Counted from the first letter of the stretch, positions 16,097 through 25,280 are shown. The stretch is DNA of 41,141 bases from Firmicutes bacterium CAG:341 (GCA_000434995.1 FR895327.1:62591-103731); one strand, 5' to 3'. The notes: generated from the sequence alone by a model not told the origin. Made by a program: numbers and translations.

Positions 16097-16127
16097 AAAA
16101 GACAAGGTAAAAAATACCTTGTCTTTT
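16097..16127 (-). terminator. Terminator after the secreted Fn3 protein gene
   Basis: Perfect 13-bp stem AAAAGACAAGGTA (16097-16109) with its complement (16115-16127) and a 5-base loop, between the TetR start and the stop of the Fn3 gene. It serves the minus-strand Fn3 gene. Confidence 0.8.
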
Positions 16128-16150
16128 TTGGTTAATTTAAACAATTATCA

Positions 16151-17725
16151 CTATTTCGTTTTAGCTGAAACAATATTTGAATATTTAGAATTTACATATC
16201 CTTTTCTTACTGCGCGAACTTTATAATAATACTTTTTATTTCGCTTAAGTTTTTTATTTTTATAAGATTTTTTAGATGAAGAAACAGTTGCGACCTTTTT
16301 ATACTTCTTTGATTTGCTTGTACTTCTGTAAATTTCATATGAAGTTGCACCGGAAGCTGCCTTCCAACTTATCAAAGCCGAATTTTTTGAAGTCGATTTA
16401 ACTTTAAGCTTTGATGGTGACGAAGCTTTTGATACTGAAACATAAACTGCATCCGAAGCAACTATTCGCCCATCAACAACCGCAACGGCATATACCGTGC
16501 CTGATCTTTGCTTTAAATACGCTTTGTTATAAGCATAACAAGATCTAATTTTACTTTTACTGTAATAAGGCATAGACGCACTGTAATAAATTTTGCTGTT
16601 TGGAATATTACAATTAACACTTACTTTTTTACCATTTGCAACATTTGATACATTTATGTTAACAAAGCTACCTTTCTTTTCATCACAAAGCAAGCTCATT
16701 TTAAGCGGAACAATGCAGGAAAGCGGCTTTCTTGAAACATCCCTATACTCATATGCTGCAGATTCAAAGAGACAATAAAGTTTACCGCCCTGCGCATATG
16801 TAAGTTCAAGCATAGGCGGGCAAGCCAAAATATTATCAAGTGTTTTATTACCGTTTGATTCATCAAATACATATGTGTAAATATATGAGCAATAAACACC
16901 TTTTGTTTCATTTCTGCCATAGGATACAGAAGCAAAAAGCCTAAGCTTACCCTTATAATTCGATATAGAAAAGCCTTGAGTATAGCTTGGAAGCGAAAAC
17001 TTGTAATTATAAATAAGCGTATAAGTATTATTCGCTCTGTCATACACAGGGGTATAGCAATAAGCAAAGCTATCGGAACCTGCACCGAAAGTTGCAAGAT
17101 AAACATATCCGTTTTTATATGTTACACTTGATGCAGAAATAATAAAATTATTTGAATCGTTTTCATCAATAGTATAATTAACACTTACAAAATTGCTTGA
17201 AAAGCGCATATATTTATTAAAATCATCAAGAGATATAACACCAACAGCAGATTTAGAAGCTTTGGTAATAAGAATTAAACCGTTAGAACTGTCATATGCA
17301 ATGCCGCCGACATGGTATGAATCAGGTAAAATAAGTGTTTTTACAAGTACATCATTATTATCAAGCACATATATTACAGATCTGCAAATAGAAGAGTTAT
17401 CATAAACAGAGCTGTCATATGCAGTGATAAGAGTATATTGGTTAACTTTGCAAATTGCCTGCGGACACATTGACTGCGTTGCTGTAATACGCTTAATCTG
17501 CTTATCATATGATACGCTTGACATAAGGCCCGGGCAAAGATATGCACCGTCAGTAACTTTAGAATTAAATTCAGGATAAGTCATCAAAGTATCATAATTA
17601 TTAACATTAGTTACTTCTTCCTGCGTAGTCATAACAGCAGCGAAAGAACTGCAAGTTGAAAAAGAAAGTGTAATTACAACTAAAACAGCAGATAAAAATA
17701 TTGATAAAATCTTTTTAAATTTCAT
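16151..17725 (-). CDS. Secreted protein with C-terminal fibronectin type III domain
   Basis: A 524-aa exported protein. A Sec signal peptide is clear: MKFKKILS, a hydrophobic core, and a likely cleavage after SSFAA. Residues about 40-350 are beta-rich with repeated short strands and many Tyr and Ser, suggesting a propeller or similar repeat domain. A chitobiase-like beta domain lies at about 355-430, and a Fn3 domain at about 435-523, with ISWKAASGATSYEIYRS and a closing YYYKVRAV. The last domain is extremely Lys/Ser-rich, as in many cell-surface proteins of gut Clostridia. No catalytic motif was seen. The ORF extends to 17746, but ATG 17725 with GAAGG before it starts the signal peptide. Function unknown; probably an envelope or adhesion role. 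Confidence 0.8.
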   Translation of the reverse strand: MKFKKILSIFLSAVLVVITLSFSTCSSFAAVMTTQEEVTNVNNYDTLMTYPEFNSKVTDGAYLCPGLMSSVSYDKQIKRITATQSMCPQAICKVNQYTLITAYDSSVYDNSSICRSVIYVLDNNDVLVKTLILPDSYHVGGIAYDSSNGLILITKASKSAVGVISLDDFNKYMRFSSNFVSVNYTIDENDSNNFIISASSVTYKNGYVYLATFGAGSDSFAYCYTPVYDRANNTYTLIYNYKFSLPSYTQGFSISNYKGKLRLFASVSYGRNETKGVYCSYIYTYVFDESNGNKTLDNILACPPMLELTYAQGGKLYCLFESAAYEYRDVSRKPLSCIVPLKMSLLCDEKKGSFVNINVSNVANGKKVSVNCNIPNSKIYYSASMPYYSKSKIRSCYAYNKAYLKQRSGTVYAVAVVDGRIVASDAVYVSVSKASSPSKLKVKSTSKNSALISWKAASGATSYEIYRSTSKSKKYKKVATVSSSKKSYKNKKLKRNKKYYYKVRAVRKGYVNSKYSNIVSAKTK

Positions 17726-17748
17726 TTTTAAACCTTCATATAACAAAA

Positions 17749-17779
17749 AGAATATGCTCTAATTATAAGAGCATATTCT
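17749..17779 (-). terminator. Terminator after groEL
   Basis: A perfect 12-bp stem AGAATATGCTCT (17749-17760) with its complement (17768-17779) and a 7-base loop, followed on the minus strand by TTTT. It ends the groESL operon just upstream of the Fn3 protein gene. Confidence 0.85.
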
Positions 17780-17808
17780 AAATTTGTCAAATATCTTTAA
17801 TAATTATA

Positions 17809-19449
17809 TTAGTACATTCCGCCGCCTTGAGCTGCTGCAAGAGCTGCCGCCTGTGCTGCGTCAGCCTGTGGGTCTTTAATATCGGTAACAAGTGATTCGG
17901 TAGTAAGAACCATAGCAGCAACAGAAGAAGCATTTTGAATAGCCGAACGAGTAACTTTAGCCGGGTCAACAATACCTGCTTCGATCATATCGCAATACTC
18001 ATTAGTTGCAAAGTTAAGGCCATATCCGATTTTATCCGAACTCTTAATTTTATCAACTATAACCGAACCTTCTTCACCGGCATTTTTTGCAATCTGGCGA
18101 ACCGGCTCTTCAAGTGCTTTAAGAACGATTTGAACACCGGTCTTAAAATCAGCGTCATCGCTGTCAAGAAGCTTTTCAACAGCAGGAATTGCGTTAATAA
18201 GAGCAACACCGCCGCCGGCTACTATACCCTCTTCAACAGCTGCTTTAGTAGCTGCAAGAGCATCTTCGATACGAAGCTTCTTTTCCTTCATTTCTGTTTC
18301 GGTAGCAGCACCTACTTTAATAACTGCCACGCCGCCTGCAAGTTTAGCAAGGCGTTCATGAAGCTTTTCCCTGTCGAAATCAGAGGTTGAATTATCAATA
18401 GCTGTTTTAATTTGGTTAACTCTGTTTTTGATTTCTTCACTGTCGCCTGCACCGTCAACAATGATTGTATTTTCCTTTGTAACCTTTACCTGACGAGCTT
18501 TTCCAAGCATTGCCATTGTAGCATCTTTAAGTTCAAGGCCGAGGTCTGAAGTGATTACCTGACCGCCTGTAAGAGTGGCAATATCCTGAAGCATATCTTT
18601 TCTTCTGTCACCAAATCCAGGTGCTTTTACGCATACACAGGTAAATGTACCTCTAAGCTTATTAAGAAGGATAGTTTGAAGAGCTTCGCCCTCAACATCC
18701 TCAGCAATGATAACAAGCTTTTGACCGCTCTTAAGAACAGATTCAAGAAGCGGAAGAATATCCTGAACAGATGAAATCTTCTTATCTGTAATAAGAAGCA
18801 TTGCATCATCAATTACAGCCTCCATTTTATCTGTATCGGTAACCATATAAGGTGAAATATAGCCACGGTCAAACTGCATACCTTCAACTACTTCACAAAC
18901 AGTTTCGGCAGTCTTGGATTCTTCAATTGTGATGACGCCGTCAGCAGATACTTTTTCCATAGCATCAGCAATAAGTGAACCTACATATTCATCTGCAGCA
19001 GATACAGTAGCTACCCTTGCAATATCATCTGAACCTTTAACCTGCTCGCTGTTAGCCTTTACAGCTTCAACGGTAGCATCAACAGCAGCTTTAATACCGT
19101 TTTTAACTGCCATTGGATTTGCACCGGCAGCAACATTTTTCATTCCTTCGCGTACAAGAGCCTGTGCAAGAAGTGTAGCAGTTGTTGTACCGTCACCGGC
19201 ATCATCATTAGTTTTTGATGAAACTTCCTTAACAAGTTGAGCACCCATATTTTCAAATGGGTCATCAAGTTCAATTTCTTTGGCAATTGTTACACCGTCA
19301 TTAGTAATAAGCGGTGCACCGTATTTTTTGTCAAGAACAACATTGCGTCCTTTAGGACCAAGTGTAATTTTAACAGTATTTGCAAGCTTATCTATACCTG
19401 CCTGAAGTGCTTTTCTTGCATCTTCGCCATAAATTATATCTTTAGCCAT
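17809..19449 (-). CDS. groEL: Chaperonin GroEL (Hsp60)
   Basis: A 546-aa chaperonin forming the two-ring folding cage. Typical features: LGPKGRNVVLDKKYG near residue 31, the ATP-site NDDAGDGTTTAT (about 82-93), and the Gly/Met-rich tail ending GGGMY. Full length with no missing motif. It follows groES by 15 bases in a two-gene operon controlled by the CIRCE element. The gene is slightly GC-richer and highly regular in codon use, as expected for a highly expressed gene. Confidence 0.99.
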   Translation of the reverse strand: MAKDIIYGEDARKALQAGIDKLANTVKITLGPKGRNVVLDKKYGAPLITNDGVTIAKEIELDDPFENMGAQLVKEVSSKTNDDAGDGTTTATLLAQALVREGMKNVAAGANPMAVKNGIKAAVDATVEAVKANSEQVKGSDDIARVATVSAADEYVGSLIADAMEKVSADGVITIEESKTAETVCEVVEGMQFDRGYISPYMVTDTDKMEAVIDDAMLLITDKKISSVQDILPLLESVLKSGQKLVIIAEDVEGEALQTILLNKLRGTFTCVCVKAPGFGDRRKDMLQDIATLTGGQVITSDLGLELKDATMAMLGKARQVKVTKENTIIVDGAGDSEEIKNRVNQIKTAIDNSTSDFDREKLHERLAKLAGGVAVIKVGAATETEMKEKKLRIEDALAATKAAVEEGIVAGGGVALINAIPAVEKLLDSDDADFKTGVQIVLKALEEPVRQIAKNAGEEGSVIVDKIKSSDKIGYGLNFATNEYCDMIEAGIVDPAKVTRSAIQNASSVAAMVLTTESLVTDIKDPQADAAQAAALAAAQGGGMY

Positions 19450-19464
19450 AATAAATCCCTCCGA

Positions 19465-19737
19465 TTACTCTACAACTGCAAGAACATCTTTGATTGATGT
19501 AATAGTATATTCAACACCATCAATTTTTACCTGTGTTCCTGAATATTTGCTGATAATAACTTTATCGCCTGCTTTAACGGTCATAGGGTTTTCATCTGTT
19601 CCCGGGCCTACTGCAACGACTTCACTCATTTCAGGCTTTTCCTGTGCCGAAGCGGCAAGAATGATACCGCTCTTTGTTGTTTCCTCTGCTTCAACAGATT
19701 TTAAAAGTACTCTGTCAGCAAGTGGTTTGATTGTCAT
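19465..19737 (-). CDS. groES: Co-chaperonin GroES (Hsp10)
   Basis: A 90-aa lid for GroEL. MTIKPLADRVLLK is the classical N-terminus, with the mobile loop around residues 17-32 and the C-terminal half closing with IDGVEYTITSIKDVLAVVE. The frame is open to 19770 but ATG 19737, preceded by GAGGTGATAAAT, is the true start. First gene of the groESL operon; the CIRCE operator lies 34 bases upstream. Confidence 0.99.
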   Translation of the reverse strand: MTIKPLADRVLLKSVEAEETTKSGIILAASAQEKPEMSEVVAVGPGTDENPMTVKAGDKVIISKYSGTQVKIDGVEYTITSIKDVLAVVE

Positions 19738-19770
19738 ATTTATCACCTCTGAAATTATTTTAAAAACCAT

Positions 19771-19797
19771 TTAGCACTCTATTACCTCGAGTGCTAA
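19771..19797 (-). promoter_or_regulatory. CIRCE element (HrcA operator)
   Basis: TTAGCACTC (19771-19779), nine bases, GAGTGCTAA (19789-19797): a perfect match to the CIRCE consensus. It sits between the predicted transcription start (about 19799) and groES, where HrcA binding represses the operon in the absence of heat stress. The hrcA gene is not in this window. Confidence 0.97.
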
Positions 19798-19805
19798 CAA
19801 TTACT

Positions 19806-19833
19806 ATTTTAGCAATTATTTTTCATTTGTCAA
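19806..19833 (-). promoter_or_regulatory. groESL promoter
   Basis: Minus-strand TTGACA (19833-19828), 16-base spacer, TAAAAT (19811-19806), immediately before the CIRCE element. Confidence 0.75.
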
Positions 19834-19923
19834 TAGCGTTAACAAATATTTTAAAATTTCTTTTATTATTACTTATATATTTTTATGAATACGCACTGCA
19901 ATAAATCACTATTTAATTTAATC

Positions 19924-19952
19924 TTGCAAAAAATGAAGAAATTATATATAAT
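19924..19952 (+). promoter_or_regulatory. Predicted promoter of the 172-aa membrane protein
   Basis: TTGCAA (19924-19929), 17-base spacer, TATAAT (19947-19952), 28 bases before the ATG at 19981. Confidence 0.65.
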
Positions 19953-19980
19953 GTTTTTATATTTTAAAGGAGTAATAAAA

Positions 19981-20499
19981 ATGGGTTTATTTATTGGTGG
20001 AATTATTGCAGGCATTGTAATAATTTTTCTTGGGTTTATTTTAGCAAAAAGTAAAAATTCAAAACTTTGGCACATTCTTTCAGTTATCGGAACAGGAGTT
20101 TTGACAGTATTTATAGTCTTAACAATATCCTTTTGTGCAGATAACGGAAAAGATTATGAATCGCCTGCTCTCGTCAACACCAACTGGAGAGAGCAAAAAA
20201 CCTATTCGCAGGATTATCAATTAAACGAAGAGACGAGCATTTGTATATCAACGCTTGACGATTTAAGCGGATACGCTGTATACAATACCGAAAACGGCGA
20301 AAGAATAGGCACACTTGCATGTCCAAATTACCAAATCGGCGCCGGTGAACAGGAACTTAAAATAGCCGATGTTAATGGAGATAAAAGCAATGACATCGGA
20401 GTAATTATGCAAAACTCAACTGTTATTTGGTACAAGTATTCACCAAATAAAGAATACAGCAAAGATAATCCAAATGGCCGCTTTGAAGCAATAGGTTAA
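19981..20499 (+). CDS. Membrane-anchored protein with a DxNGD loop (172 aa)
   Basis: Unrecognised. Two hydrophobic segments (about residues 3-22 and 32-52) are joined by a short Lys-rich turn, so both ends probably lie on the same side with the C-terminal domain of about 115 residues outside. That domain contains IADVNGDKSNDIGV near residue 140, a DxNGDxxxD calcium-type loop like those of FG-GAP/VCBS repeats, in a single copy. The frame starts at 19885, but ATG 19981 is chosen: AAAGGAG lies before it and the predicted -10 box is at 19947-19952. Divergent from groES and ending at a terminator shared with clpC. Confidence 0.75.
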   Translation: MGLFIGGIIAGIVIIFLGFILAKSKNSKLWHILSVIGTGVLTVFIVLTISFCADNGKDYESPALVNTNWREQKTYSQDYQLNEETSICISTLDDLSGYAVYNTENGERIGTLACPNYQIGAGEQELKIADVNGDKSNDIGVIMQNSTVIWYKYSPNKEYSKDNPNGRFEAIG

Positions 20500-20512
20500 T
20501 TTTAAGCCTATA

Positions 20513-20552
20513 AAAAGCATTGGTATAGCATTTCTGCTACGCCAATGCTTTT
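20513..20552. terminator. Shared terminator between the 172-aa gene and clpC
   Basis: AAAAGCATTGG and CCAATGCTTTT arms with further pairing (TAGCA/TGCTA) inside, flanked by A- and T-rich sequence, between two convergent stop codons. Confidence 0.8.
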
Positions 20553-20557
20553 ATTTT

Positions 20558-22990
20558 TTACTCATTTACAAAAGTGAATTCATCATTTTCGTAATCGACT
20601 TTGCATTTTCCTTTAACCTTATTTTCAAGAATAAGTTCTGAAAGCTTATCCTCAATCTTTGTTTGAATTGCACGCCTCAAAGGTCTTGCACCGTATACCT
20701 TATCAAAGCCTTTTTCCGCAATAGCGTCAATAGCTTTATCTGTTACATCAAGGGTAATACCAATGTCCTCACATCTTTTATCAAGAGATTTAAGCATACG
20801 GCGGGCAATTTCTTTAATATCGTCTTTTTCAAGTTGTTTAAAGACAACTATATCATCAACACGGTTAAGGAATTCAGGTTTAAATGTAGCTCTCAAATCA
20901 GCCATCACGAGCTTTTCAATATCTACATTTTCATCTGCATTATCTTTATTATCAAAGCCAAGAGCAAGTTTAGGGTCTGTAATTTTTGATGCTCCAACAT
21001 TTGAAGTCATAATAATCACAGCATTTTTGAAGCTTACTTTTCTGCCTTGTGAATCGGTCAAGACACCGTCTTCAAGAATTTGAAGAAGCATATTAAAAAC
21101 ATCAGGATGAGCCTTTTCGATTTCATCAAAAAGAACAACCGAATAAGGTTTTCTTCTTATTTTTTCAGTAAGCTGACCGCCTTCATCAAAGCCGACATAT
21201 CCCGGAGGCGAACCGATAAGCTTAGACACAGTGTGCTTTTCCATATACTCACTCATATCAAGTCTTATAATCGCATCTTCATCGCCAAACATAGTTTCGG
21301 CAAGTGCTTTGCTGAGTTCGGTTTTACCTACACCGGTAGGGCCGAGGAAAATGAACGAACCGATCGGTCTTTTCGGATTTTTAAGTCCTGCCCTGCCACG
21401 CCTGATTGCGCGTGAAATTGCAGATACTGCTTTATCTTGGCCTACAATTCGTTTATGCAGTTCATCTTCAAGATGTAACAGTTTTTCTGATTCTTCCTTT
21501 GTAATTTGAGTAGCAGGAATACCCGTCCACGAAGATACAACTTCGGCAATATCTTCACTGCCTACTTCTTTTACTTGGTGCGAAGAAAGATTTTTCCACT
21601 TTTCTGTTTCCTCATCAAGAAGCTTTTTAAGATTATTTTGCTTATCACGAAGCTTTGCAGCCTGCTCAAAATCCTGTGAGCGCACTGCCGAGCTTTTCTC
21701 TTCTTCAAGGGACTTAACTTCTTTTTCCATTGCCTTAATATTATCAGGCGCAGTGTAAGCTTTAAGTCTTACTCTTGAAGCCGCTTCATCTATAAGGTCA
21801 ATTGCTTTATCAGGTAAAAATCTATCCGCAATATATCTTGATGACATTTTAACTGCATCATCAATTGCTTCATCACTTATTTTTACTTTATGGTGTGCTT
21901 CGTATTTATCGCGCAAACCTTTCAAAATTTGAACAGTTTCTTCTTCGGTAGGTTCACCTACTGTTACAGGCTGAAAACGCCTTTCAAGTGCGGCATCTTT
22001 TTCAATGTTTTTACGGTATTCATCTATCGTAGTAGCACCGATAACTTGAATTTCACCACGGGCAAGCGACGGTTTTAAAATATTAGCCGCATCGGTTGCA
22101 CCCTCGGCAGCACCTGCACCCATAAGGGTATGAACTTCATCAATGAAAAGAATAATATCTTTTGCATTTTTCACTTCGTCCATTGCTTTTTTAATTCTTT
22201 CTTCAAAATCGCCACGATACTTTGTTCCGGCAACCATCGAAGTTAAATCAAGGGCAACAATCTTCTTGTCATTAAGTAATTCAGGCACTTCGCCTTTAAC
22301 GATTTTTAATGCAAGTCCCTCTGCAATAGCAGTTTTACCTACACCTGGCTCACCGATTAAGCAAGGGTTGTTTTTTGTTCTTCTTGAAAGAATTTGAATT
22401 ACCCTTTCAATTTCCTTTTCCCTGCCGATTACGGGGTCAATCTTACCATCTTTTGCAAGAGCGGTTAAATCTCTGCCGAACTCATCCAAAGTAGGTGTTT
22501 TTGACTTACCGTTTTTACCTTTTCTTTGCGAATATTTTTCATCGGCACTTTCTCTGCCGGATACATTTACAAGTTCTTCAAAAAGTTGGCGTTCATCAAT
22601 GCCGAAAGAATTTATAAATTTAACGGCATATGAATCACCCTCCTGAAGAACCGCCATAAGAAGATGTTCAGTATCAACAAAACTTCTTCTCATACTTCTT
22701 GCATATTGAAATGCAACATCAAGAACTCTTTTTGTTCTCGGTGTAAAATCATCAGGGGTTAATTTTGTTTGCATTCCCTGACCGATATATTCTTTAATTA
22801 AATTTTCTACATCTTCGGCAGTAATGCCCTTTTCTTCAAGAGTATTAAGTGCAATGCCGCCGTCTGTTTTTAAAAGACCGAGCAAAATATGCTCGCTTCC
22901 TACATAATTGTGGCCAAACTCTTCTGCTGATTTAATAGCAAAGTTTAGAGCCTCATTAGCTCTTTGAGTAAAATAGCTAAACTTGTACAT
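20558..22990 (-). CDS. clpC: ATP-dependent Clp protease ATPase subunit ClpC
   Basis: An 810-aa Hsp100 unfoldase that feeds proteins to ClpP. Domains in order: two Clp_N repeats (about 1-145), AAA+ module D1 with GEPGVGKT at 213-220 and FIDEVHTLMGAG, a middle region with a UVR-type segment (about 415-450) that is the McsB/MecA contact zone, and D2 with GPTGVGKTELSK. The closing D2-small domain is complete. Last gene of the ctsR-mcsA-mcsB-clpC operon with AGGAGG before the ATG. McsB marks proteins with phospho-arginine, which ClpC then recognises. No clpP is in the window. Confidence 0.98.
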   Translation of the reverse strand: MYKFSYFTQRANEALNFAIKSAEEFGHNYVGSEHILLGLLKTDGGIALNTLEEKGITAEDVENLIKEYIGQGMQTKLTPDDFTPRTKRVLDVAFQYARSMRRSFVDTEHLLMAVLQEGDSYAVKFINSFGIDERQLFEELVNVSGRESADEKYSQRKGKNGKSKTPTLDEFGRDLTALAKDGKIDPVIGREKEIERVIQILSRRTKNNPCLIGEPGVGKTAIAEGLALKIVKGEVPELLNDKKIVALDLTSMVAGTKYRGDFEERIKKAMDEVKNAKDIILFIDEVHTLMGAGAAEGATDAANILKPSLARGEIQVIGATTIDEYRKNIEKDAALERRFQPVTVGEPTEEETVQILKGLRDKYEAHHKVKISDEAIDDAVKMSSRYIADRFLPDKAIDLIDEAASRVRLKAYTAPDNIKAMEKEVKSLEEEKSSAVRSQDFEQAAKLRDKQNNLKKLLDEETEKWKNLSSHQVKEVGSEDIAEVVSSWTGIPATQITKEESEKLLHLEDELHKRIVGQDKAVSAISRAIRRGRAGLKNPKRPIGSFIFLGPTGVGKTELSKALAETMFGDEDAIIRLDMSEYMEKHTVSKLIGSPPGYVGFDEGGQLTEKIRRKPYSVVLFDEIEKAHPDVFNMLLQILEDGVLTDSQGRKVSFKNAVIIMTSNVGASKITDPKLALGFDNKDNADENVDIEKLVMADLRATFKPEFLNRVDDIVVFKQLEKDDIKEIARRMLKSLDKRCEDIGITLDVTDKAIDAIAEKGFDKVYGARPLRRAIQTKIEDKLSELILENKVKGKCKVDYENDEFTFVNE

Positions 22991-23037
22991 AGTAATTCCT
23001 CCTTTAGAAGCTGAAAGCCACTTAAGAAGTAAAGCTC

Positions 23038-24036
23038 TTAAGCTAAGCTTTCTCTTACATATTGCGCACGAATTTTTTCCGTATCGTCAACAGTTAATCC
23101 TTCGTCACTTTCGCTCATTATCGTGGCTGTTCCCACATCGTGAAGAAGTCTTGAAACTGTTTCGTATTTTTCATTAAAGCTACCCATTGATATTCCCAGT
23201 CTTACAAGCGAAATAAGGCTGTAAAATTCTTTGGCAGTAAGCTTTCTTGCCATTTTAAGTGTACCCATAGCTCTAAAGATTTTATCTTCAAAATCTTCAT
23301 ACTTAACAAGTTCCTCTCTGTATGCCCTTTCCTGCTTAACGATTTGCTCACAAATGCTGTTTAAATTATCAATAGCACTTTTTTCGGTGATGCCGAGAGT
23401 AATTCTGTTAGACAGCTCATAAAAATCGCTGTTATCGGAATATACCGGTTTAACATCAAATCCGAGTTTTGAAACCATATTTGTTAAAGATAAAATCATA
23501 CCTTTTGCAGATATTGCAGGCAAGTGAAGAATAAAGGAAGCTTTAAGACCTGTTCCCAAATTCATAGGGTTTGAAGTTAAGAATCCTAATTTTTCGCTAA
23601 ATGCAATTTTGAGATTATTTATTAGAATATCATCAAGTTCATCTGCTTTTTTGTATGCTTCTTCAAGGCTTTGACCGCTTGATACAGATGAAAGCCTGAT
23701 ATGGTCTTCCTCACAAAGCATTATTGACACTGATTCATCCTTTGATACTATAACAGAGCCAAAACCGTTTTGCTTGGCGAATTCAGGACTTATAATTCCC
23801 TGCTCCGCCATTGATACTTTTTTCAAATCGTTCATACTTTGAAGTTCGGTTAAATCAAATTCACCGGCAAGCGGAGAATTTTTTATAGATGCAAAAATCT
23901 TTTTGCAAACCATTTTTCTGACTTCATTGCTCATTCTTGAAGGGAAAGGGGCGTCAGCAAGATTTCTTGCAAGCCTTATTTTAGATGAAACAACAACATC
24001 ACTGTTATTTCCCTGAGCTGTGTACCACTTACTCAT
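23038..24036 (-). CDS. mcsB: Protein arginine kinase McsB
   Basis: A 332-aa kinase of the creatine/arginine kinase fold that phosphorylates arginines on CtsR and on damaged proteins, tagging them for ClpCP. The N-terminus MSKWYTAQG and VVSSKIRLARN (about 15-25) and the LGTGLKASFILHLP segment in the middle are typical. The frame runs to 24090 inside mcsA, but ATG 24036 with GGAGGG 5-6 bases before it is the family start. It overlaps the mcsA stop by 8 bases (ATGAGTAA), implying translational coupling with McsA, its activator. Confidence 0.96.
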   Translation of the reverse strand: MSKWYTAQGNNSDVVVSSKIRLARNLADAPFPSRMSNEVRKMVCKKIFASIKNSPLAGEFDLTELQSMNDLKKVSMAEQGIISPEFAKQNGFGSVIVSKDESVSIMLCEEDHIRLSSVSSGQSLEEAYKKADELDDILINNLKIAFSEKLGFLTSNPMNLGTGLKASFILHLPAISAKGMILSLTNMVSKLGFDVKPVYSDNSDFYELSNRITLGITEKSAIDNLNSICEQIVKQERAYREELVKYEDFEDKIFRAMGTLKMARKLTAKEFYSLISLVRLGISMGSFNEKYETVSRLLHDVGTATIMSESDEGLTVDDTEKIRAQYVRESLA

Positions 24037-24580
24037 TTTTACCCTCCTGAATTTCCTTGATTTTATCACGAATAACTGCCGCATCTTCAAATCTTTGTTC
24101 GTTAATTGCGGCTTTCATTTGCTCCTGTAAAGATTCAAGCTCGCTTTTTTCATTCGCTTGTTCTTTCTTATCGCCTGTATCTTCGCTTTTCTCATTTTCT
24201 TCGCTGTATGATACGAATTTGCCGATATGTTTTGTTTTACCGTGAATTTTCCTTAATGAAGGTTCAAGCTTATCTTCAAATTTATCATAGCAATCTGCAC
24301 ATCCCATTCTGCCGCTTTGAACAATATCATTAAATGATGAGCCGCAGGTTTGGCACCTATCTACACCGGCAAGTGAATTCATAGCCGCAACCCCTGCACC
24401 AAGGAAGTTGCCGAGGAATGAATCGCCGAACATTTCGCTCATACTCGGCATACGAAATTCATCCATAACTCCAAGTTCCTTTGCACATTCACTGCAAAGA
24501 TGCATTTCTTCTTTATGACCGTTTATATTTTTCTTAATAAAAGTAGTAGCTTCATTTTGATTACAATGTTGACAACGCAT
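24029..24580 (-). CDS. mcsA: McsA, zinc-finger activator of McsB
   Basis: A 183-aa protein with two zinc-binding pairs in each half of the N-terminal part: C3/C6 with C29/C32, and C76/C79 with C94/C97. A UVR domain at about 145-180 (LQEQMKAAINEQRFEDAAVIRD) resembles that in ClpC. McsA activates McsB and helps it act on CtsR. AGGAGG lies before the ATG. All four CxxC motifs are intact, so a redox/metal sensing role like that in Bacillus is likely. Confidence 0.95.
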   Translation of the reverse strand: MRCQHCNQNEATTFIKKNINGHKEEMHLCSECAKELGVMDEFRMPSMSEMFGDSFLGNFLGAGVAAMNSLAGVDRCQTCGSSFNDIVQSGRMGCADCYDKFEDKLEPSLRKIHGKTKHIGKFVSYSEENEKSEDTGDKKEQANEKSELESLQEQMKAAINEQRFEDAAVIRDKIKEIQEGKNE

Positions 24581-24592
24581 AATAAATACCTC

Positions 24593-25042
24593 CTAATCAA
24601 CTGATGCTATAAGCATTTGTTTGAGCAAGTTTGCTCTGATTTGATTTTTAGTTTCATTTTCAATACCTTTAAAATTATTGTCAGACACAACTGACATCAT
24701 AATTCTTCCGGCTTTGTCACTTATCAATCCCTGATAATGCAAATTGTAAATGTTTGCTTTTGCACTCTTTTCATCAATCGATTTTCCGATTGAATTTACA
24801 AGTGACATAATTGCATTTTCCTTTGTGGCAGCTCGTGTAATCATTATATAGCCTCCGCCGCCACGCCTTGATTCTATTCTATAACCCTGCTCGGGTGTAA
24901 ATCGTGATGTAATCACATAATTTATCTGACTTGGAACACAACCGAGCTGTGCAGCCAAATCATTACGCTGAATTTGGATTGTCGGTGTGTCATCATCAAA
25001 CATATTAAGAATCATATCGGCTATCGCGTCACTCAGTTTCAT
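24593..25042 (-). CDS. ctsR: Transcriptional repressor CtsR
   Basis: A 149-aa class III heat-shock repressor with a winged helix-turn-helix at the N-terminus and the Gly-rich wing RRGGGGYI (about 59-66) that inserts into DNA and senses temperature. The C-terminal four-helix region (about 80-149) is the target of McsB. First gene of its operon and, from the three operator boxes at its promoter, autoregulated. AAGGAAG lies before the ATG. Confidence 0.97.
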   Translation of the reverse strand: MKLSDAIADMILNMFDDDTPTIQIQRNDLAAQLGCVPSQINYVITSRFTPEQGYRIESRRGGGGYIMITRAATKENAIMSLVNSIGKSIDEKSAKANIYNLHYQGLISDKAGRIMMSVVSDNNFKGIENETKNQIRANLLKQMLIASVD

Positions 25043-25122
25043 TTTCCAATCACTTCCTTAGATTTTCAGGTCATCATCAAAACATTTTACACGCTTTTTA
25101 ATCTCACTAATCCGTGTTTGTC

Positions 25123-25213
25123 TTTGACTTTCTTTGACCTTCTATCGTGATAATAGCACAAAGGTCAGAGAAAGTCAATAGTTTTTTTAAAATTTTTTTG
25201 ACTTTTTTTGACC
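25123..25213 (-). promoter_or_regulatory. ctsR operon promoter with three CtsR boxes
   Basis: Minus-strand TTGACT (25178-25173), 17-base spacer, TATTAT (25155-25150). Three CtsR heptad repeats of the GGTCAAA-n3-AGTCAAA type are visible: 25123-25139 (minus, after the -10), 25163-25179 (plus, overlapping the -35; GGTCAGA-GAA-AGTCAAT), and 25197-25213 (minus, upstream of the -35). The first and third fit the known consensus almost perfectly; the middle one has two mismatches. Confidence 0.92.
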
Positions 25214-25244
25214 TTTAATTTTCAGCAACCGTTTTCATCATAAA

Positions 25245-25277
25245 AAAAGATGCTTAGTATAAAACCAAACATCTTTT
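25245..25277 (-). terminator. Terminator after ispF
   Basis: AAAAGATG/CATCTTTT arms extended by five further pairs including G-T, with a 7-base loop and a T7 run on the minus strand. It ends the long DUF1858-to-ispF operon just before the ctsR promoter. Confidence 0.8.
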
Positions 25278-25280
25278 AAA

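Noticed and set aside
19827..19845. TTGTCAA-n5-TTAACAA as a second Rex site near groES
   Set aside because: One mismatch and a 5-base instead of 4-base centre; it overlaps the groES -35 box by composition.
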